Assembly: GCA_905182825.1 (NCBI GenBank)
Contig: CAJJDJ010000036.1
Span: forward strand, 1 to 17,165
DNA length: 17,165 nucleotides
Direction: 5' to 3'
DNA from: Thiotrichaceae bacterium UBA7359
GTDB lineage: Bacteria > Pseudomonadota > Gammaproteobacteria > Eutrophobiales > Eutrophobiaceae
Part shown: piece by piece, positions 7,330-16,067 of the stretch
Position numbering within the stretch: the first letter of the stretch is position 1
How the letters are laid out: the number at the start of each line of letters is the position of its first letter
Translations under genes and position numbers: made by a program
Notes under the pieces: model-generated
Databases searched by the model: none
What the model saw: the letters and a program-made list of their open reading frames with translations, nothing else
Told to the model about the DNA's origin: nothing

Positions 7330-8043
7330 TTATGATTTAAAATCTTCATATTTTATAAACACGTCATAATTATCACCTTTACTATCACGCATATTTGAAA
7401 CTCCTTCAAAAACTCGTAATATAGGTTCGTCAATGTCATAGTAAAGTTTGATTTTGCCTGCAATAACTCGGACAAAGAAACTGTTTGGCTCAATATTTAT
7501 CAATCTTAAAGATTGACCTTCTTTATTCAAGATCGTATCTTGATATATCCTAAAACTTAAAAATTTTTGCATGCTCGGCACAAGAAAGTCACGCTTAAAT
7601 TCCTTGCCGGCGATAATTTGGTCCCAATGCTCAATAATAAAATTATCAAAACCAGCATCACTAATTGCGCCGTCTTTGTAGTTTATTTGTGATTTTCTTC
7701 GAGTTTTACTTTTTGTTCCACTAAAAATAACTTCATATTTATTTTTTATGAAGCGTGTTTTTTCTTCATGACCAGTTCGTGTATTTTCTAATTTAAACTC
7801 AGGCATAAATTGATTATTACTGAAATCTGCAGTCTTACGAGCAAAGATATTTTCAGCCGGATCCTTGTAAATTACTTCTGTTTTTTGTAACACTCCGTCA
7901 CTGTACTTCTCATGATGATTTTCTGTGTAAAGTAGTTGATTAGTATTAATGTCATAGGCATACCCTATTCGGTTCACATCATCTTCAGTAAAAGCTGAAG
8001 ACATCCACAAAAGAAGGCTTGTTAATAAAAATATTCTAAACAT
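7330..8043 (-). CDS. Secreted protein of unknown family, last gene of the lipid operon
   Basis: A 237-residue protein with a signal peptide (FLLTSLLLWMSSAF, cleavage about residue 18) and no lipobox cysteine, so it is probably soluble in the periplasm. The remainder is rich in alternating polar and hydrophobic residues (for example LLYTENHHEKYSDG, VIYKDPAENIFARKT, FFVRVIAGKIKLYYDID) that suggest a mostly beta-strand fold, perhaps a lipid-binding or lipocalin-like barrel. I recognise no named family. It starts 4 bases after the stop of the upstream small membrane protein, which ties it to the operon. Related lipid clusters of Vibrio and Shewanella contain a different outer-envelope protein (DUF3833) in a comparable role, so a periplasmic or lipid-trafficking partner is a reasonable inference. 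Confidence 0.7.
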   Translation of the reverse strand: MFRIFLLTSLLLWMSSAFTEDDVNRIGYAYDINTNQLLYTENHHEKYSDGVLQKTEVIYKDPAENIFARKTADFSNNQFMPEFKLENTRTGHEEKTRFIKNKYEVIFSGTKSKTRRKSQINYKDGAISDAGFDNFIIEHWDQIIAGKEFKRDFLVPSMQKFLSFRIYQDTILNKEGQSLRLINIEPNSFFVRVIAGKIKLYYDIDEPILRVFEGVSNMRDSKGDNYDVFIKYEDFKS

Positions 8044-8047
8044 ATAA

Positions 8048-8413
8048 TTAAGTATTATTTATATGCCTACCCAACCAGAATATTTTCATATTACCCCGCG
8101 CTTCATAAAATACTTTCAGTAAATAAAGACAAGACAGCATATTACCAAGTAATAAAATCAAGACAGACCATGACAAAGCGATAGTTATATTTTCTTCACG
8201 ACATATAATCCAGAAACAAAACAGAAATAAACCTAAATAAAGATCAACTAGCGTTACTATGCCCCATGTCATATCGATTAACACAGCGCCTTCTATAAAA
8301 AAATCACCATAAGATAATCCATAACAGACAGCTATTAGCATAATCAGGAAGCCACCATAAGCAATAACTAGTGGCATCGAAAAAAAATTATTTTTTTTAA
8401 CCATGGCGGTCAT
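8048..8413 (-). CDS. Small integral membrane protein, DUF1475-like
   Basis: A 121-residue protein with three to four hydrophobic segments: roughly residues 14-31, 40-67, 80-100. The stretch TLVDLYLGLFLFCFWIICREENITIALSW resembles the DUF1475 family, found in plants and bacteria and of unknown function. This is from memory of the family, so it is tentative. The start overlaps the DUF1295 stop as ATGA; Met4 is an alternative start. Coupling to the lipid genes suggests a membrane-bound helper of lipid modification. Confidence 0.7.
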   Translation of the reverse strand: MTAMVKKNNFFSMPLVIAYGGFLIMLIAVCYGLSYGDFFIEGAVLIDMTWGIVTLVDLYLGLFLFCFWIICREENITIALSWSVLILLLGNMLSCLYLLKVFYEARGNMKIFWLGRHINNT

Positions 8414-9198
8414 ATTGATCTCTTCGGAGGCATGGGAAAAAACATGTTTGTACTTTTTTGATACTCTCTGTATGCATCACCACGACTACGTATAGATTGC
8501 TGCTCGGTATAGGGTACGCCCGTAATCCGTGTGATGAATATATAGATAATGATCAAACCTACCCAGGTTAACCACCAATAATCACTTCCGTACCCAATCA
8601 AGACAAAAGTCCACCATTGCAACCATTCAAAAAAATAATTGGGGTGACGTGAATAACGCCATAATCCAATATCACAAACAATGCCCTTATTGTCAGGGTT
8701 CATTCTAAAACGATGTAATTGTTGGTCGCTGATAATTTCACCGGCAATAGCGATGATCCAGACTAATATTCCGAGCATACCTAATAAACCAATTTCAGGA
8801 TTACTATTTCTCGCCGCGGCCCAAAATGGTAGCGCGAACAATATCGTCCATGTCGCTTGCACTTGAAAGAAAACTAACATCACGACTTGTGCATATTTAC
8901 CACAATATTCACGCATGTATCGATAGCGACCATCTTCAACCTCATTCATGACACGGTTGTATAAGAAAGCACCCAAACGAAAGCCCCAGAAAAGAGCGAG
9001 CCCAATAATCAACCATTGGCGATTTCCATTATCAACGTTATCCATGACTATTAACCAAGCGCCGACCAGTGGCGTTAAAAATGACCAAGCGACATCGACG
9101 ATACCGGCATTCTCAGTCTTATATTGCATCATCCATAACAGCAACATGACTAAGGCATTAAAACTCCAAGCGATTAAAAATATTGCAGTTAACGTCAT
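8410..9198 (-). CDS. DUF1295 membrane protein (steroid 5-alpha-reductase-like)
   Basis: A 262-residue polytopic inner-membrane protein. The C-terminal half holds the hallmark SRHPNYFFEWLQWW (RHPNYF at residues 184-189) preceded by DQQLHRFRMNP, which defines the DUF1295 group related to 3-oxo-5-alpha-steroid 4-dehydrogenases and isoprenylcysteine methyltransferases. Members of this fold are NADPH-dependent reductases of double bonds or membrane methyltransferases. In this operon, reduction of an acyl-chain intermediate is the best guess. It overlaps both neighbours by 4 bases (ATGA at each end). Confidence 0.85.
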   Translation of the reverse strand: MTLTAIFLIAWSFNALVMLLLWMMQYKTENAGIVDVAWSFLTPLVGAWLIVMDNVDNGNRQWLIIGLALFWGFRLGAFLYNRVMNEVEDGRYRYMREYCGKYAQVVMLVFFQVQATWTILFALPFWAAARNSNPEIGLLGMLGILVWIIAIAGEIISDQQLHRFRMNPDNKGIVCDIGLWRYSRHPNYFFEWLQWWTFVLIGYGSDYWWLTWVGLIIIYIFITRITGVPYTEQQSIRSRGDAYREYQKSTNMFFPMPPKRSI

Positions 9199-9749
9199 TT
9201 ATTTTTCCTCATTCTAAGTGGAATTATTTGTTTTTGAAATAATTGTTGTCTGGTAAAAATTTCTGACACCCAAATTAATAAAGGCATAGCAAAACACCAC
9301 ATGATCGAAATAATGAGCATAGAAATATTTCCAAATAGAGTAATTGCACCTAACTTCTCACCTCCAACATAAGCCAATGGGCCAGCAATCGCTGCCATCG
9401 CCCCAGCAAGCACATATCGGCCTTTTAACCATGATAATGAAAGATTTATAGTCATAGTAAGGTTTACCCAAAGACAGACCATCCAAAGTGGAGAAGGGCC
9501 TCCCAATGCAGTATGCTCGGGGAAAATAATTACTCCGGTGACTACTAAGATTGAATCCAACATATAACCAATGAACGCAGCAAATAATAAAGACTTTATT
9601 TCGGCATTTCGCGTTTCAGTCATCAGCAGCAAATGCAAAACCATCCATATGACCGTATATAAAACACCAACATAGACAATTCCTTTCGCAGCCGAAAGAA
9701 TAGCCACAAACCAAGCTAACTGAAATAAAATAAAATTAGTTATTTTCAT
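9195..9749 (-). CDS. DUF2878 membrane protein
   Basis: A 184-residue integral membrane protein with about five hydrophobic segments and the typical LGGPSPLWMVCLWVNLTMTINLSLSWL stretch seen in DUF2878 proteins (given here in part: PLWMVCLW, then SLSWLKGRY). The family is known mostly from this lipid cluster in Vibrio, Shewanella and relatives, and its biochemical role is unknown. It starts 14 bases after the methyltransferase stop and overlaps the DUF1295 gene by 4 bases. Confidence 0.82.
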   Translation of the reverse strand: MKITNFILFQLAWFVAILSAAKGIVYVGVLYTVIWMVLHLLLMTETRNAEIKSLLFAAFIGYMLDSILVVTGVIIFPEHTALGGPSPLWMVCLWVNLTMTINLSLSWLKGRYVLAGAMAAIAGPLAYVGGEKLGAITLFGNISMLIISIMWCFAMPLLIWVSEIFTRQQLFQKQIIPLRMRKNK

Positions 9750-9763
9750 GGCTTAAATTCGTC

Positions 9764-11029
9764 TTAGTTTGTTGAACTAATCGTACCTCTCTTAAAAGCG
9801 GGTTTATTCATTACCATGTGCACGACACCCGTATAGCGTTCAAGAAAGCCCGCTTCACAATAACAAAGGTAATATACCCACAAGCGTATAAAGTCATCCC
9901 CATAACCCTGTGATTTTACTTCATCAAGTCTCGCGTTAAAGTTATTTCGCCATACACGTAATGTTTTAGCATAATCTAGACCAAAATCTTCCACATAATT
10001 AACACGTAAATCAGTTGCCTCGGCGACAGCATCAAGCATCGCGTTTAAAGACGGTACGCAACTACCAGGAAAAATAAACTGTTGAATAAAGTCGGATGTC
10101 TTTAGATATTGTTTATATCGCTGGTCTGGCATCGTAATAGCCTGAACTAACATTTGGCCATTTTCTTTTAATAGTGATGCGCAACTAGAAAAGTACGCCG
10201 GCAAAAATTCATCACCGACAGCTTCAATCATTTCTATTGATACTAGTTTGTCGAACTCGCCGGTCAGATCACGATAATCACAAAGTCTTATATCAATAAG
10301 ATCAGTCAGCCCTTCCTTCTCTATTCGTAATTTAGCAAGGCTGTATTGTTCTTCTGAAATTGTAATTGTTGTTACGTGGCAGCCATATTTTTTTGCTGCA
10401 TGAATCGAGAAACTACCCCAACCACTACCTATCTCAATTAATTTATGATGCGTTTGTAGCTCGAGTTTGCGACAAATTCGATCAAGTTTTTCAACTGAAG
10501 CTTCTTCAAGCGTTGATTCTTCGTTAAGAAATATGCCTGAAGAATAAGTCATCGTCTTATCCAAAAACAATTGGAACATATCATTCCCGAGATCATAATG
10601 CGCTTGAATGTTCTTCTGGCTACCTTGACGCGTATTATTTCTAGCTTTATGTCTGCGACGTAGCCACCAATTACCAAGCACAGCTAAACCACTCTCAAGT
10701 TTATCAGTATCATCAAGGTTTCTTACCATCAGTTGAAATAGACCGACTAAATTATCACATGACCAGTAGCCATCTCGATATCCACTCGCTGCACCATTGC
10801 TGCCTGCCAATAACATATCTAAATAAAAACGTAGATCGTGAATCTCTATTGTAAAGTCAGGGTCACGACTATCATCGGTTTGCCACACGTCAATTTCATC
10901 TTTAATTGCAATACAGCCAGAAGCCAGACCACTAATTTTTTTTCGTATTATTCTTTTTGCATACCTAACAAAAAAATTTAGCGAACTTGTGGTTTTAAGT
11001 TCATCTGATTTTAATATCGTAGATCTCAT
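9764..11029 (-). CDS. CFA synthase-like fatty acid SAM methyltransferase, variant active site
   Basis: A SAM-dependent methyltransferase of the cyclopropane-fatty-acyl-phospholipid synthase family, 421 residues, cytoplasmic or membrane-peripheral, acting on double bonds of acyl chains in phospholipid. The lipid-side motif AHYDLGNDMF is at 143-152 and the SAM loop LIEIGSGWGSF at 197-207. Glu269, Tyr353 and Cys391 match E. coli Glu239, Tyr317 and Cys354. Two classical residues differ: E. coli Cys139 is Ser164 here (MTYSSGIF) and His266, a bicarbonate ligand, is Gln296 (LVQAITMPDQRY). This is the UfaA-type branch that travels with DUF1365 and an FAD oxidoreductase; the product may be a methylated or later modified chain rather than a cyclopropane. 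Overlaps DUF1365 by 4 bases. Confidence 0.92.
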   Translation of the reverse strand: MRSTILKSDELKTTSSLNFFVRYAKRIIRKKISGLASGCIAIKDEIDVWQTDDSRDPDFTIEIHDLRFYLDMLLAGSNGAASGYRDGYWSCDNLVGLFQLMVRNLDDTDKLESGLAVLGNWWLRRRHKARNNTRQGSQKNIQAHYDLGNDMFQLFLDKTMTYSSGIFLNEESTLEEASVEKLDRICRKLELQTHHKLIEIGSGWGSFSIHAAKKYGCHVTTITISEEQYSLAKLRIEKEGLTDLIDIRLCDYRDLTGEFDKLVSIEMIEAVGDEFLPAYFSSCASLLKENGQMLVQAITMPDQRYKQYLKTSDFIQQFIFPGSCVPSLNAMLDAVAEATDLRVNYVEDFGLDYAKTLRVWRNNFNARLDEVKSQGYGDDFIRLWVYYLCYCEAGFLERYTGVVHMVMNKPAFKRGTISSTN

Positions 11030-11790
11030 TTAATTTTCTCTTGCGTTAAATTTTTTGGATGAGAATAGAAAGGTGTTTTCTTTATCCACAACTTCATGGC
11101 CTGCAAATAGATAGTACTAATAACTTTTATCGTCATGAATGGGTATACAAACAATACCCGACTAAGTTGAAAGCTAGTGATTCTTTGTCTTTTTAAATTC
11201 ATAGTGGCATTAAAATATTTTTTATTATCTTTTATACTATTCATATTAACCATCAAATTTTCATCTGGTTTTGGTAAGTGCCATTGATAAACATGATCCA
11301 TTTCCATAAATGGTGAGACATGAAATGATTTTAAAAAAGAATAGACATCAGAGCCATGCTCCGATTGAGATTTATCAAGGACATAGCAATGAGTTTCTCC
11401 CCATGGCGTGTTATGAACCTCAGCAACGATATATTCGAGTTCGTTATCCTCATCATTCCAGCAATAATATAAACTCACAGGATTCATGCAATAACCAAAA
11501 TAACGTAAGTGAGTAAGCAACCGAATAGCACCCGAATGTTCTCGCCCTGTTTCTTTTTTGATAATCTGCCGTATACTTTTACCCAATGGTGCGTTGTTAT
11601 CGCCAACATGGTCTTTTCGTCTAAACCATGCTAAGGCAGGACGTTTCGATGACCACAATGGATTGGCATCGAATAGCTCTGGCAACTCGTCTAAGTCGAG
11701 ATACATCATGTATAAGCTATAGCAAAAATAATGATTATGTGGTGATAATCGATTATGAGACACCAACCCTTCGTAGATGCAACTATTCAT
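11026..11790 (-). CDS. DUF1365 family protein
   Basis: A 254-residue protein of the DUF1365 family, which nearly always sits between an FAD oxidoreductase and a CFA-type methyltransferase in bacterial lipid clusters. Typical segments are the N-terminal CIYEGLVSHNRLSPHNHYFCYSL (here residues 4-26), the YFGYCMNPVSLYYCW core and VAEVHNTPWGE. The conserved histidines and aromatic residues suggest an enzyme or an acyl carrier partner, but no reaction is established. There is no signal peptide; a hydrophobic stretch near residues 208-230 may touch the membrane. ATGA overlaps join it to the genes on both sides. Confidence 0.9.
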   Translation of the reverse strand: MNSCIYEGLVSHNRLSPHNHYFCYSLYMMYLDLDELPELFDANPLWSSKRPALAWFRRKDHVGDNNAPLGKSIRQIIKKETGREHSGAIRLLTHLRYFGYCMNPVSLYYCWNDEDNELEYIVAEVHNTPWGETHCYVLDKSQSEHGSDVYSFLKSFHVSPFMEMDHVYQWHLPKPDENLMVNMNSIKDNKKYFNATMNLKRQRITSFQLSRVLFVYPFMTIKVISTIYLQAMKLWIKKTPFYSHPKNLTQEKIK

Positions 11791-13040
11791 ACCGTTAATG
11801 TCTGGTCATAATTAGCACATACTGCTAGTGCGCTTCGCACACCATCCTCATGAAACCCATAACCCCAATAGGCACCACAATAGGAAATTCCTCGGCGTCG
11901 GATTAACTTGTCATGCTGAGACTGTACAAAATCTCTACCAGGTTGAAATATTGGATGGTAATAACCGATGCGTTGAATTATTTTATTCTTATCAATTTGA
12001 TCAGATTGATTAAGTGACACGTTGTAAGTCTTATCACTCTCGATACCCTGTAACATGTTCATATTATAGCTTACTGAAGCATAATTATTTTCAGTCACTG
12101 GTATCCTATAGTTCCAACTTGCCCAAGTCCTTTTATTGTCTGGGAGAACACAAGTATCGGTATGCAGAACTGCTTCATTGTATTGATACTTAAAAAGCTT
12201 CAACATCTTATCTTCTTCAGGCTCAATATTTTTTACGAGACGGCGACTGGTATCAGCATGTGTTGCCAGAATAACCTCATCAAATAATTCAATTGTTCCA
12301 TTGCTTAGCACCAATTCAACCTGATTATTTTTTCGAGTTACACTAGTCACACCTTTATTTAAATAAATCTTTTCACGAAAACCTTTTATCAGTGGCTCTA
12401 TATATTTGTATGAGCCTCCTATCACAGTTCGCCATTGTGGACGACTATTAACTTGTAACATACAATGGTTATCTAGAAACTCCAGAACAAACTTGATAGG
12501 GAAGCTACGAAATTCTGCTGCTGGGCTGGACCATAAAGAGGCCCCTAAAGGAATTAGATAATATTCAATAAACTTCTCAGAGTATTTATTCATCTTTGCA
12601 AATTCAGCAACAGTAATTCTGTCATCAATACCATTACGCAATGTCACGGGTGATTCATTATTGAACCGCATGATGTCTTTCAACATTCGCCAAAATTCTA
12701 GGTTAAAAATATTGCTCCGCTGACTAAAAACGCGGTTAAAATCACTACCATTATATTCTAGATTCGTCTTTTCACAATGAACGCTGAAGCTCATGTCTGA
12801 TTCACGACTCTCTATACCCAAGACATCAAATAATCTGCACAAATTTGGGTAGTTCCTCTTATTGAAAACAATGAAACCAGTATCAACGGGTATTTTTTTA
12901 TTCTCTTCTTTAACAATAATTGTATTAGTATGCCCGCCAATATAATTATTAGCTTCAAATACATACACGTCATGATCGCCCTGCAACATATATGCGGCTG
13001 TTAGACCGGAGATACCGGTGCCGACTATAGCCATCTTCAT
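11787..13040 (-). CDS. FAD-dependent oxidoreductase (amine oxidase/desaturase-like)
   Basis: A 417-residue NAD(P)/FAD-binding flavoprotein. The N-terminal dinucleotide fold reads AIVGTGISGLTAAYML at residues 4-19, with Glu29 to bind the ribose, followed by the YIGGHTNT segment typical of the amine oxidase and phytoene desaturase superfamily. The C-terminal motif ISYCGAYWGYGFHEDGVRSAL closes the FAD site. In related clusters the protein accompanies DUF1365 and the CFA-type methyltransferase and probably reduces or oxidises the acyl chain that the methyltransferase has modified. Overlaps both neighbours by 4 bases (ATGA). Confidence 0.92.
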   Translation of the reverse strand: MKMAIVGTGISGLTAAYMLQGDHDVYVFEANNYIGGHTNTIIVKEENKKIPVDTGFIVFNKRNYPNLCRLFDVLGIESRESDMSFSVHCEKTNLEYNGSDFNRVFSQRSNIFNLEFWRMLKDIMRFNNESPVTLRNGIDDRITVAEFAKMNKYSEKFIEYYLIPLGASLWSSPAAEFRSFPIKFVLEFLDNHCMLQVNSRPQWRTVIGGSYKYIEPLIKGFREKIYLNKGVTSVTRKNNQVELVLSNGTIELFDEVILATHADTSRRLVKNIEPEEDKMLKLFKYQYNEAVLHTDTCVLPDNKRTWASWNYRIPVTENNYASVSYNMNMLQGIESDKTYNVSLNQSDQIDKNKIIQRIGYYHPIFQPGRDFVQSQHDKLIRRRGISYCGAYWGYGFHEDGVRSALAVCANYDQTLTV

Positions 13041-13999
13041 TGTCGTCGACCTTCTTCCATAATATATATTGGTACTGGTTTTAGATCTTTAGCTAAACCA
13101 ATCGCAGCAAGAAAATTAATCAAAATAAAACTGATATCTATTTCGCCACGATAAAAACCTTGACGTGTTGCAACCGGGTAACGATGATGATTATTATGCC
13201 AACCCTCGCCAAGAGTTAAAAAAGCCAACCAAATGTTGTTTCGACTATCATCATTTGTCTCAAATCTACGGTTACCGTAGACATGTGCCAATGAATTAAT
13301 AGTGTAGGTGGCATGATAGAGAACGACTGTTGACACAAATCCTCCCCATACTAGAAGTTGTAGCCCGCTGGTATTCAAAGCAGGAAAATGCACCGCCAGA
13401 AAGCTACCTAAGAGATAACATGCTAAAAATAAAATTAAAAAAGGCACCCAATCAAATTTTTCCAAGAACCTAAGCTCCGGATATTTAAGCAAATCTTTTA
13501 TACGGTGTTCGTGTAATGAGAAATTACCTCGCCGTAAGAACCAAAGCATATGACTATTCATAAATCCATTCCTTGGCGAATGTGGATCAACTTCTGTATC
13601 TGAATTTATATGATGGCCTCTATGATGGCCTGCCCACCATAACGGGCCCCGCTGTCCAGCTGTACAACCTAAAAAGGCCATTAGGAATTGGACTGGACGC
13701 GACACTGTATAAGTACGATGAGAAAAATACCGATGATAGAACGCAGTAACAAAAAACATTCTGAAAAAATATAATGCAAACATTAGAGAAACAGCAATCC
13801 AACTAAAAACCACATAAAAAACACTCAAACAAGCAATATGCATAGAGACAAAAACTGCGAGTCTAAAAGCATCGATCTGAAGATTGTCTTCGACACTTAA
13901 ATCTTTATACAACGAGCTATCGTTAGATATCCATCGCCAAATATTCTGGACAACGCATATATTCTCTATTTTTTTTGAACGCTTATTCATAAATATCAT
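13037..13999 (-). CDS. Membrane acyl-CoA/acyl-lipid desaturase (delta-9 type)
   Basis: A 320-residue non-heme diiron desaturase of the inner membrane that uses oxygen and electrons to place a double bond in a saturated acyl chain. All histidine boxes are present: HRYFSH at 89-94, HRGHH at 126-130 and HNNHH at 268-272, along with NSLAH at 235-239. Four hydrophobic segments surround them. It is the first gene of the lipid operon, so it could supply the unsaturated substrate for the methyltransferase three genes on. Met4 is an alternative start. The gap to the histidine kinase stop is 84 bases without a visible terminator, so either an internal promoter or read-through from the two-component genes is possible. 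Confidence 0.94.
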   Translation of the reverse strand: MIFMNKRSKKIENICVVQNIWRWISNDSSLYKDLSVEDNLQIDAFRLAVFVSMHIACLSVFYVVFSWIAVSLMFALYFFRMFFVTAFYHRYFSHRTYTVSRPVQFLMAFLGCTAGQRGPLWWAGHHRGHHINSDTEVDPHSPRNGFMNSHMLWFLRRGNFSLHEHRIKDLLKYPELRFLEKFDWVPFLILFLACYLLGSFLAVHFPALNTSGLQLLVWGGFVSTVVLYHATYTINSLAHVYGNRRFETNDDSRNNIWLAFLTLGEGWHNNHHRYPVATRQGFYRGEIDISFILINFLAAIGLAKDLKPVPIYIMEEGRRQ

Positions 14000-14083
14000 T
14001 AGTATTATTAAATTTATAACATTGATTGTGAACAGTCAGTCGAATCGATATGCAAATTATATGAAAAAGTAAAAAACATGATT

Positions 14084-15376
14084 TTATTCCAACGAGGTCT
14101 CCGGAAAATTAATTTTTACTTTAGTACCCGAACCTAATTGACTATCAACACTAATAGACCAATGAAACCTCTCAGACAACATTTTAACAATGGTCAAACC
14201 CACTCCATAACCACCACGCTGTTTATTATTACCTCGTTGAAATGGTTTGAACATTATTTCAACATCTTCTTTTGCAATTCCGATACCGCTGTCTTCAATA
14301 ATCAGATCATTGGTTGCTACAGTAATATTGACACTACCTTCGTCAGTATAAGAAAATGCATTTCGTATTAAATTGCCAATCATTACTGACAGAACTTTAT
14401 CTGATCCTAATACATACAATTTATTTTTTTCTACAACGGAAACGTTTACTGGTTTATTGATTAAAAGATTATTTGTCCTTTCAATCTCTTCTGATACAAC
14501 GTCGTTAACACAGACTGGTTCATAAGAAAGTGCACTGTCTGACTCTCTGGCAAGGATCAACAAGACCTCGATTAATTCTTCCATATCAGCAGCATTATTT
14601 TTGATCCGCTGCAATGGTCTAACCTGAGATTCGTTGAGCGTATCATCTTCTAATAAAAGCTCCGTGGCAATTTTTATCACGGTTATAGGACTGCGTAATT
14701 CGTGACTTGCATTACGAGTAAAATTGCGTTCGCGAACAACAAACGATTCGATTCTTTCCGATAATTTCGATAATGCTTGAGATAAAATAGCAACTTCCTG
14801 ATCAACATTGTCTGGCAATACTTGTTTAAGCTTTTCAGAAAATTCATTGCTTAGTGGATCTAACACCTCAAGTGTTTTAGCCATTTTAATTATTGGTGAA
14901 ACCGCCTGTGATAAAAGGCGGTATGTTGTCCAGCCAGACAGATAAATAATGATAAGAAAGAGTGCAAGTGGGAACACACCAAAAAACAAAGCCAATTTAC
15001 TAACCTGATCACCATCGAACTCGAGATAAAGAATTTCACCTTTATGTTCTGAGACATGCACGATGTTTAGGTCTGAATTACTATTCATAATTTTATGTAA
15101 ACCTAGACCAAGACTTATAAACTCAGTCGGAACATCTTTATCCATCGTTTTAATATAACCAGTTAAGTTATATGTATTAGGCCTCGGACTAAAACTATTT
15201 TCATCATACATCGCCCAATAATGCGATGCTTCGTTCTCCAAAGCCCTTTGAATTAAAATATCCCCTATAACAAAACGAGCGGCATAAACGCCTAAAAGAG
15301 CAATTAGGCTTATAAACACAGCTTGAACTAAAAATACTTGTAGTAAGCGTTGATTAATCCCTCTATTAGTCGCCAT
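14084..15376 (-). CDS. Sensor histidine kinase
   Basis: A membrane-bound two-component kinase, 430 residues from the chosen start. It has a first membrane helix at about 13-36, a periplasmic sensor region of about 90 residues with no family I recognise, a second helix at about 127-148, a HAMP-like linker, then the H box NASHELRSP with phospho-accepting His225, the N box around Asn339 (GNLIRNAFSYT), G1 DSGIG at 362-366 and G2 GGYGVGL at 388-394. ATG 15376 overlaps the response regulator by 11 bases and is preferred; an ATG at 15418 would add 14 unconserved residues and a 53-base overlap. The signal is unknown; its place beside the lipid operon suggests membrane state or an oxidative cue. Confidence 0.92.
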   Translation of the reverse strand: MATNRGINQRLLQVFLVQAVFISLIALLGVYAARFVIGDILIQRALENEASHYWAMYDENSFSPRPNTYNLTGYIKTMDKDVPTEFISLGLGLHKIMNSNSDLNIVHVSEHKGEILYLEFDGDQVSKLALFFGVFPLALFLIIIYLSGWTTYRLLSQAVSPIIKMAKTLEVLDPLSNEFSEKLKQVLPDNVDQEVAILSQALSKLSERIESFVVRERNFTRNASHELRSPITVIKIATELLLEDDTLNESQVRPLQRIKNNAADMEELIEVLLILARESDSALSYEPVCVNDVVSEEIERTNNLLINKPVNVSVVEKNKLYVLGSDKVLSVMIGNLIRNAFSYTDEGSVNITVATNDLIIEDSGIGIAKEDVEIMFKPFQRGNNKQRGGYGVGLTIVKMLSERFHWSISVDSQLGSGTKVKINFPETSLE

Positions 15377-16067
15377 CTGAGTCAACCATTCTGAAACCTG
15401 TATTTTGCATAGTCTCAATTAATTGTTTTTCAAAAGGCTTATCAAGTGATTTTCTAAGATTATAAATATGGCTGCGAAGAGTATCGCTATCGGGTAAAAT
15501 ATCTCCCCAAACTTGACGTTCAATCTCGCGCCTACTTACTACACGCGGAGAGGCATGCATAAGAATCTTCAATATTTTAATTCCAATCGGTGTCAATTTG
15601 ATTGGTGTATTAGAACGTGAAACTAACATCGTGCCGCTATCAAATATGAGATCAGCAACCTGTAACTTTTCTGGAGCCACTAATCCACGTTGTCGACGTA
15701 TTAAGGCCCTTACTCTCGCTTCCAGTTCCTTAATCTCAAATGGTTTAATCAAATAGTCATCGGCTCCGGCATCTAGTCCGGCAACCTTATCCTGTAATGT
15801 GTCTCTGGCGGTCAATATCAATACTGGCACATCACATTTTGCTTCATTACGTATTTTTTCTAATAGAGCAATACCATCAAGACCAGGCAACATAAGATCA
15901 AGAATAATAGCATCGTAATCATTATTTACAGCAAAGTGTAAGCCGGTTAGGCCATCGGCGGCATGATCCATGATGTAGTCGCTTCGTTCAAGATACTCAC
16001 ATACCATTTCGGCGATATCATGATGGTCTTCTATGAGTAGTAGATGACCTTCATTATTTGCAGACAT
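15366..16067 (-). CDS. OmpR/PhoB-type response regulator
   Basis: A 233-residue DNA-binding regulator. The receiver domain has the acidic pair Glu13-Asp14, the phosphorylated Asp57 (ILDLMLPGLDG), Thr86 (LILTARD) and Lys108 (LIKPF). The C-terminal winged helix carries LTPIGIKILKILM and the recognition helix region SDTLRSHIYNLRKSL, which resembles QseB/PmrA-type regulators. It forms an operon with the kinase. The start is the first Met, 373 bases from the divergent cytochrome gene. Its targets probably include its own promoter and the downstream lipid genes, but that is inference. Confidence 0.95.
   Translation of the reverse strand: MSANNEGHLLLIEDHHDIAEMVCEYLERSDYIMDHAADGLTGLHFAVNNDYDAIILDLMLPGLDGIALLEKIRNEAKCDVPVLILTARDTLQDKVAGLDAGADDYLIKPFEIKELEARVRALIRRQRGLVAPEKLQVADLIFDSGTMLVSRSNTPIKLTPIGIKILKILMHASPRVVSRREIERQVWGDILPDSDTLRSHIYNLRKSLDKPFEKQLIETMQNTGFRMVDSDGD

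Noticed and set aside
11082..11090. Perfect DnaA box inside the DUF1365 gene
   Set aside because: A single box within coding sequence, with no neighbours; probably chance.
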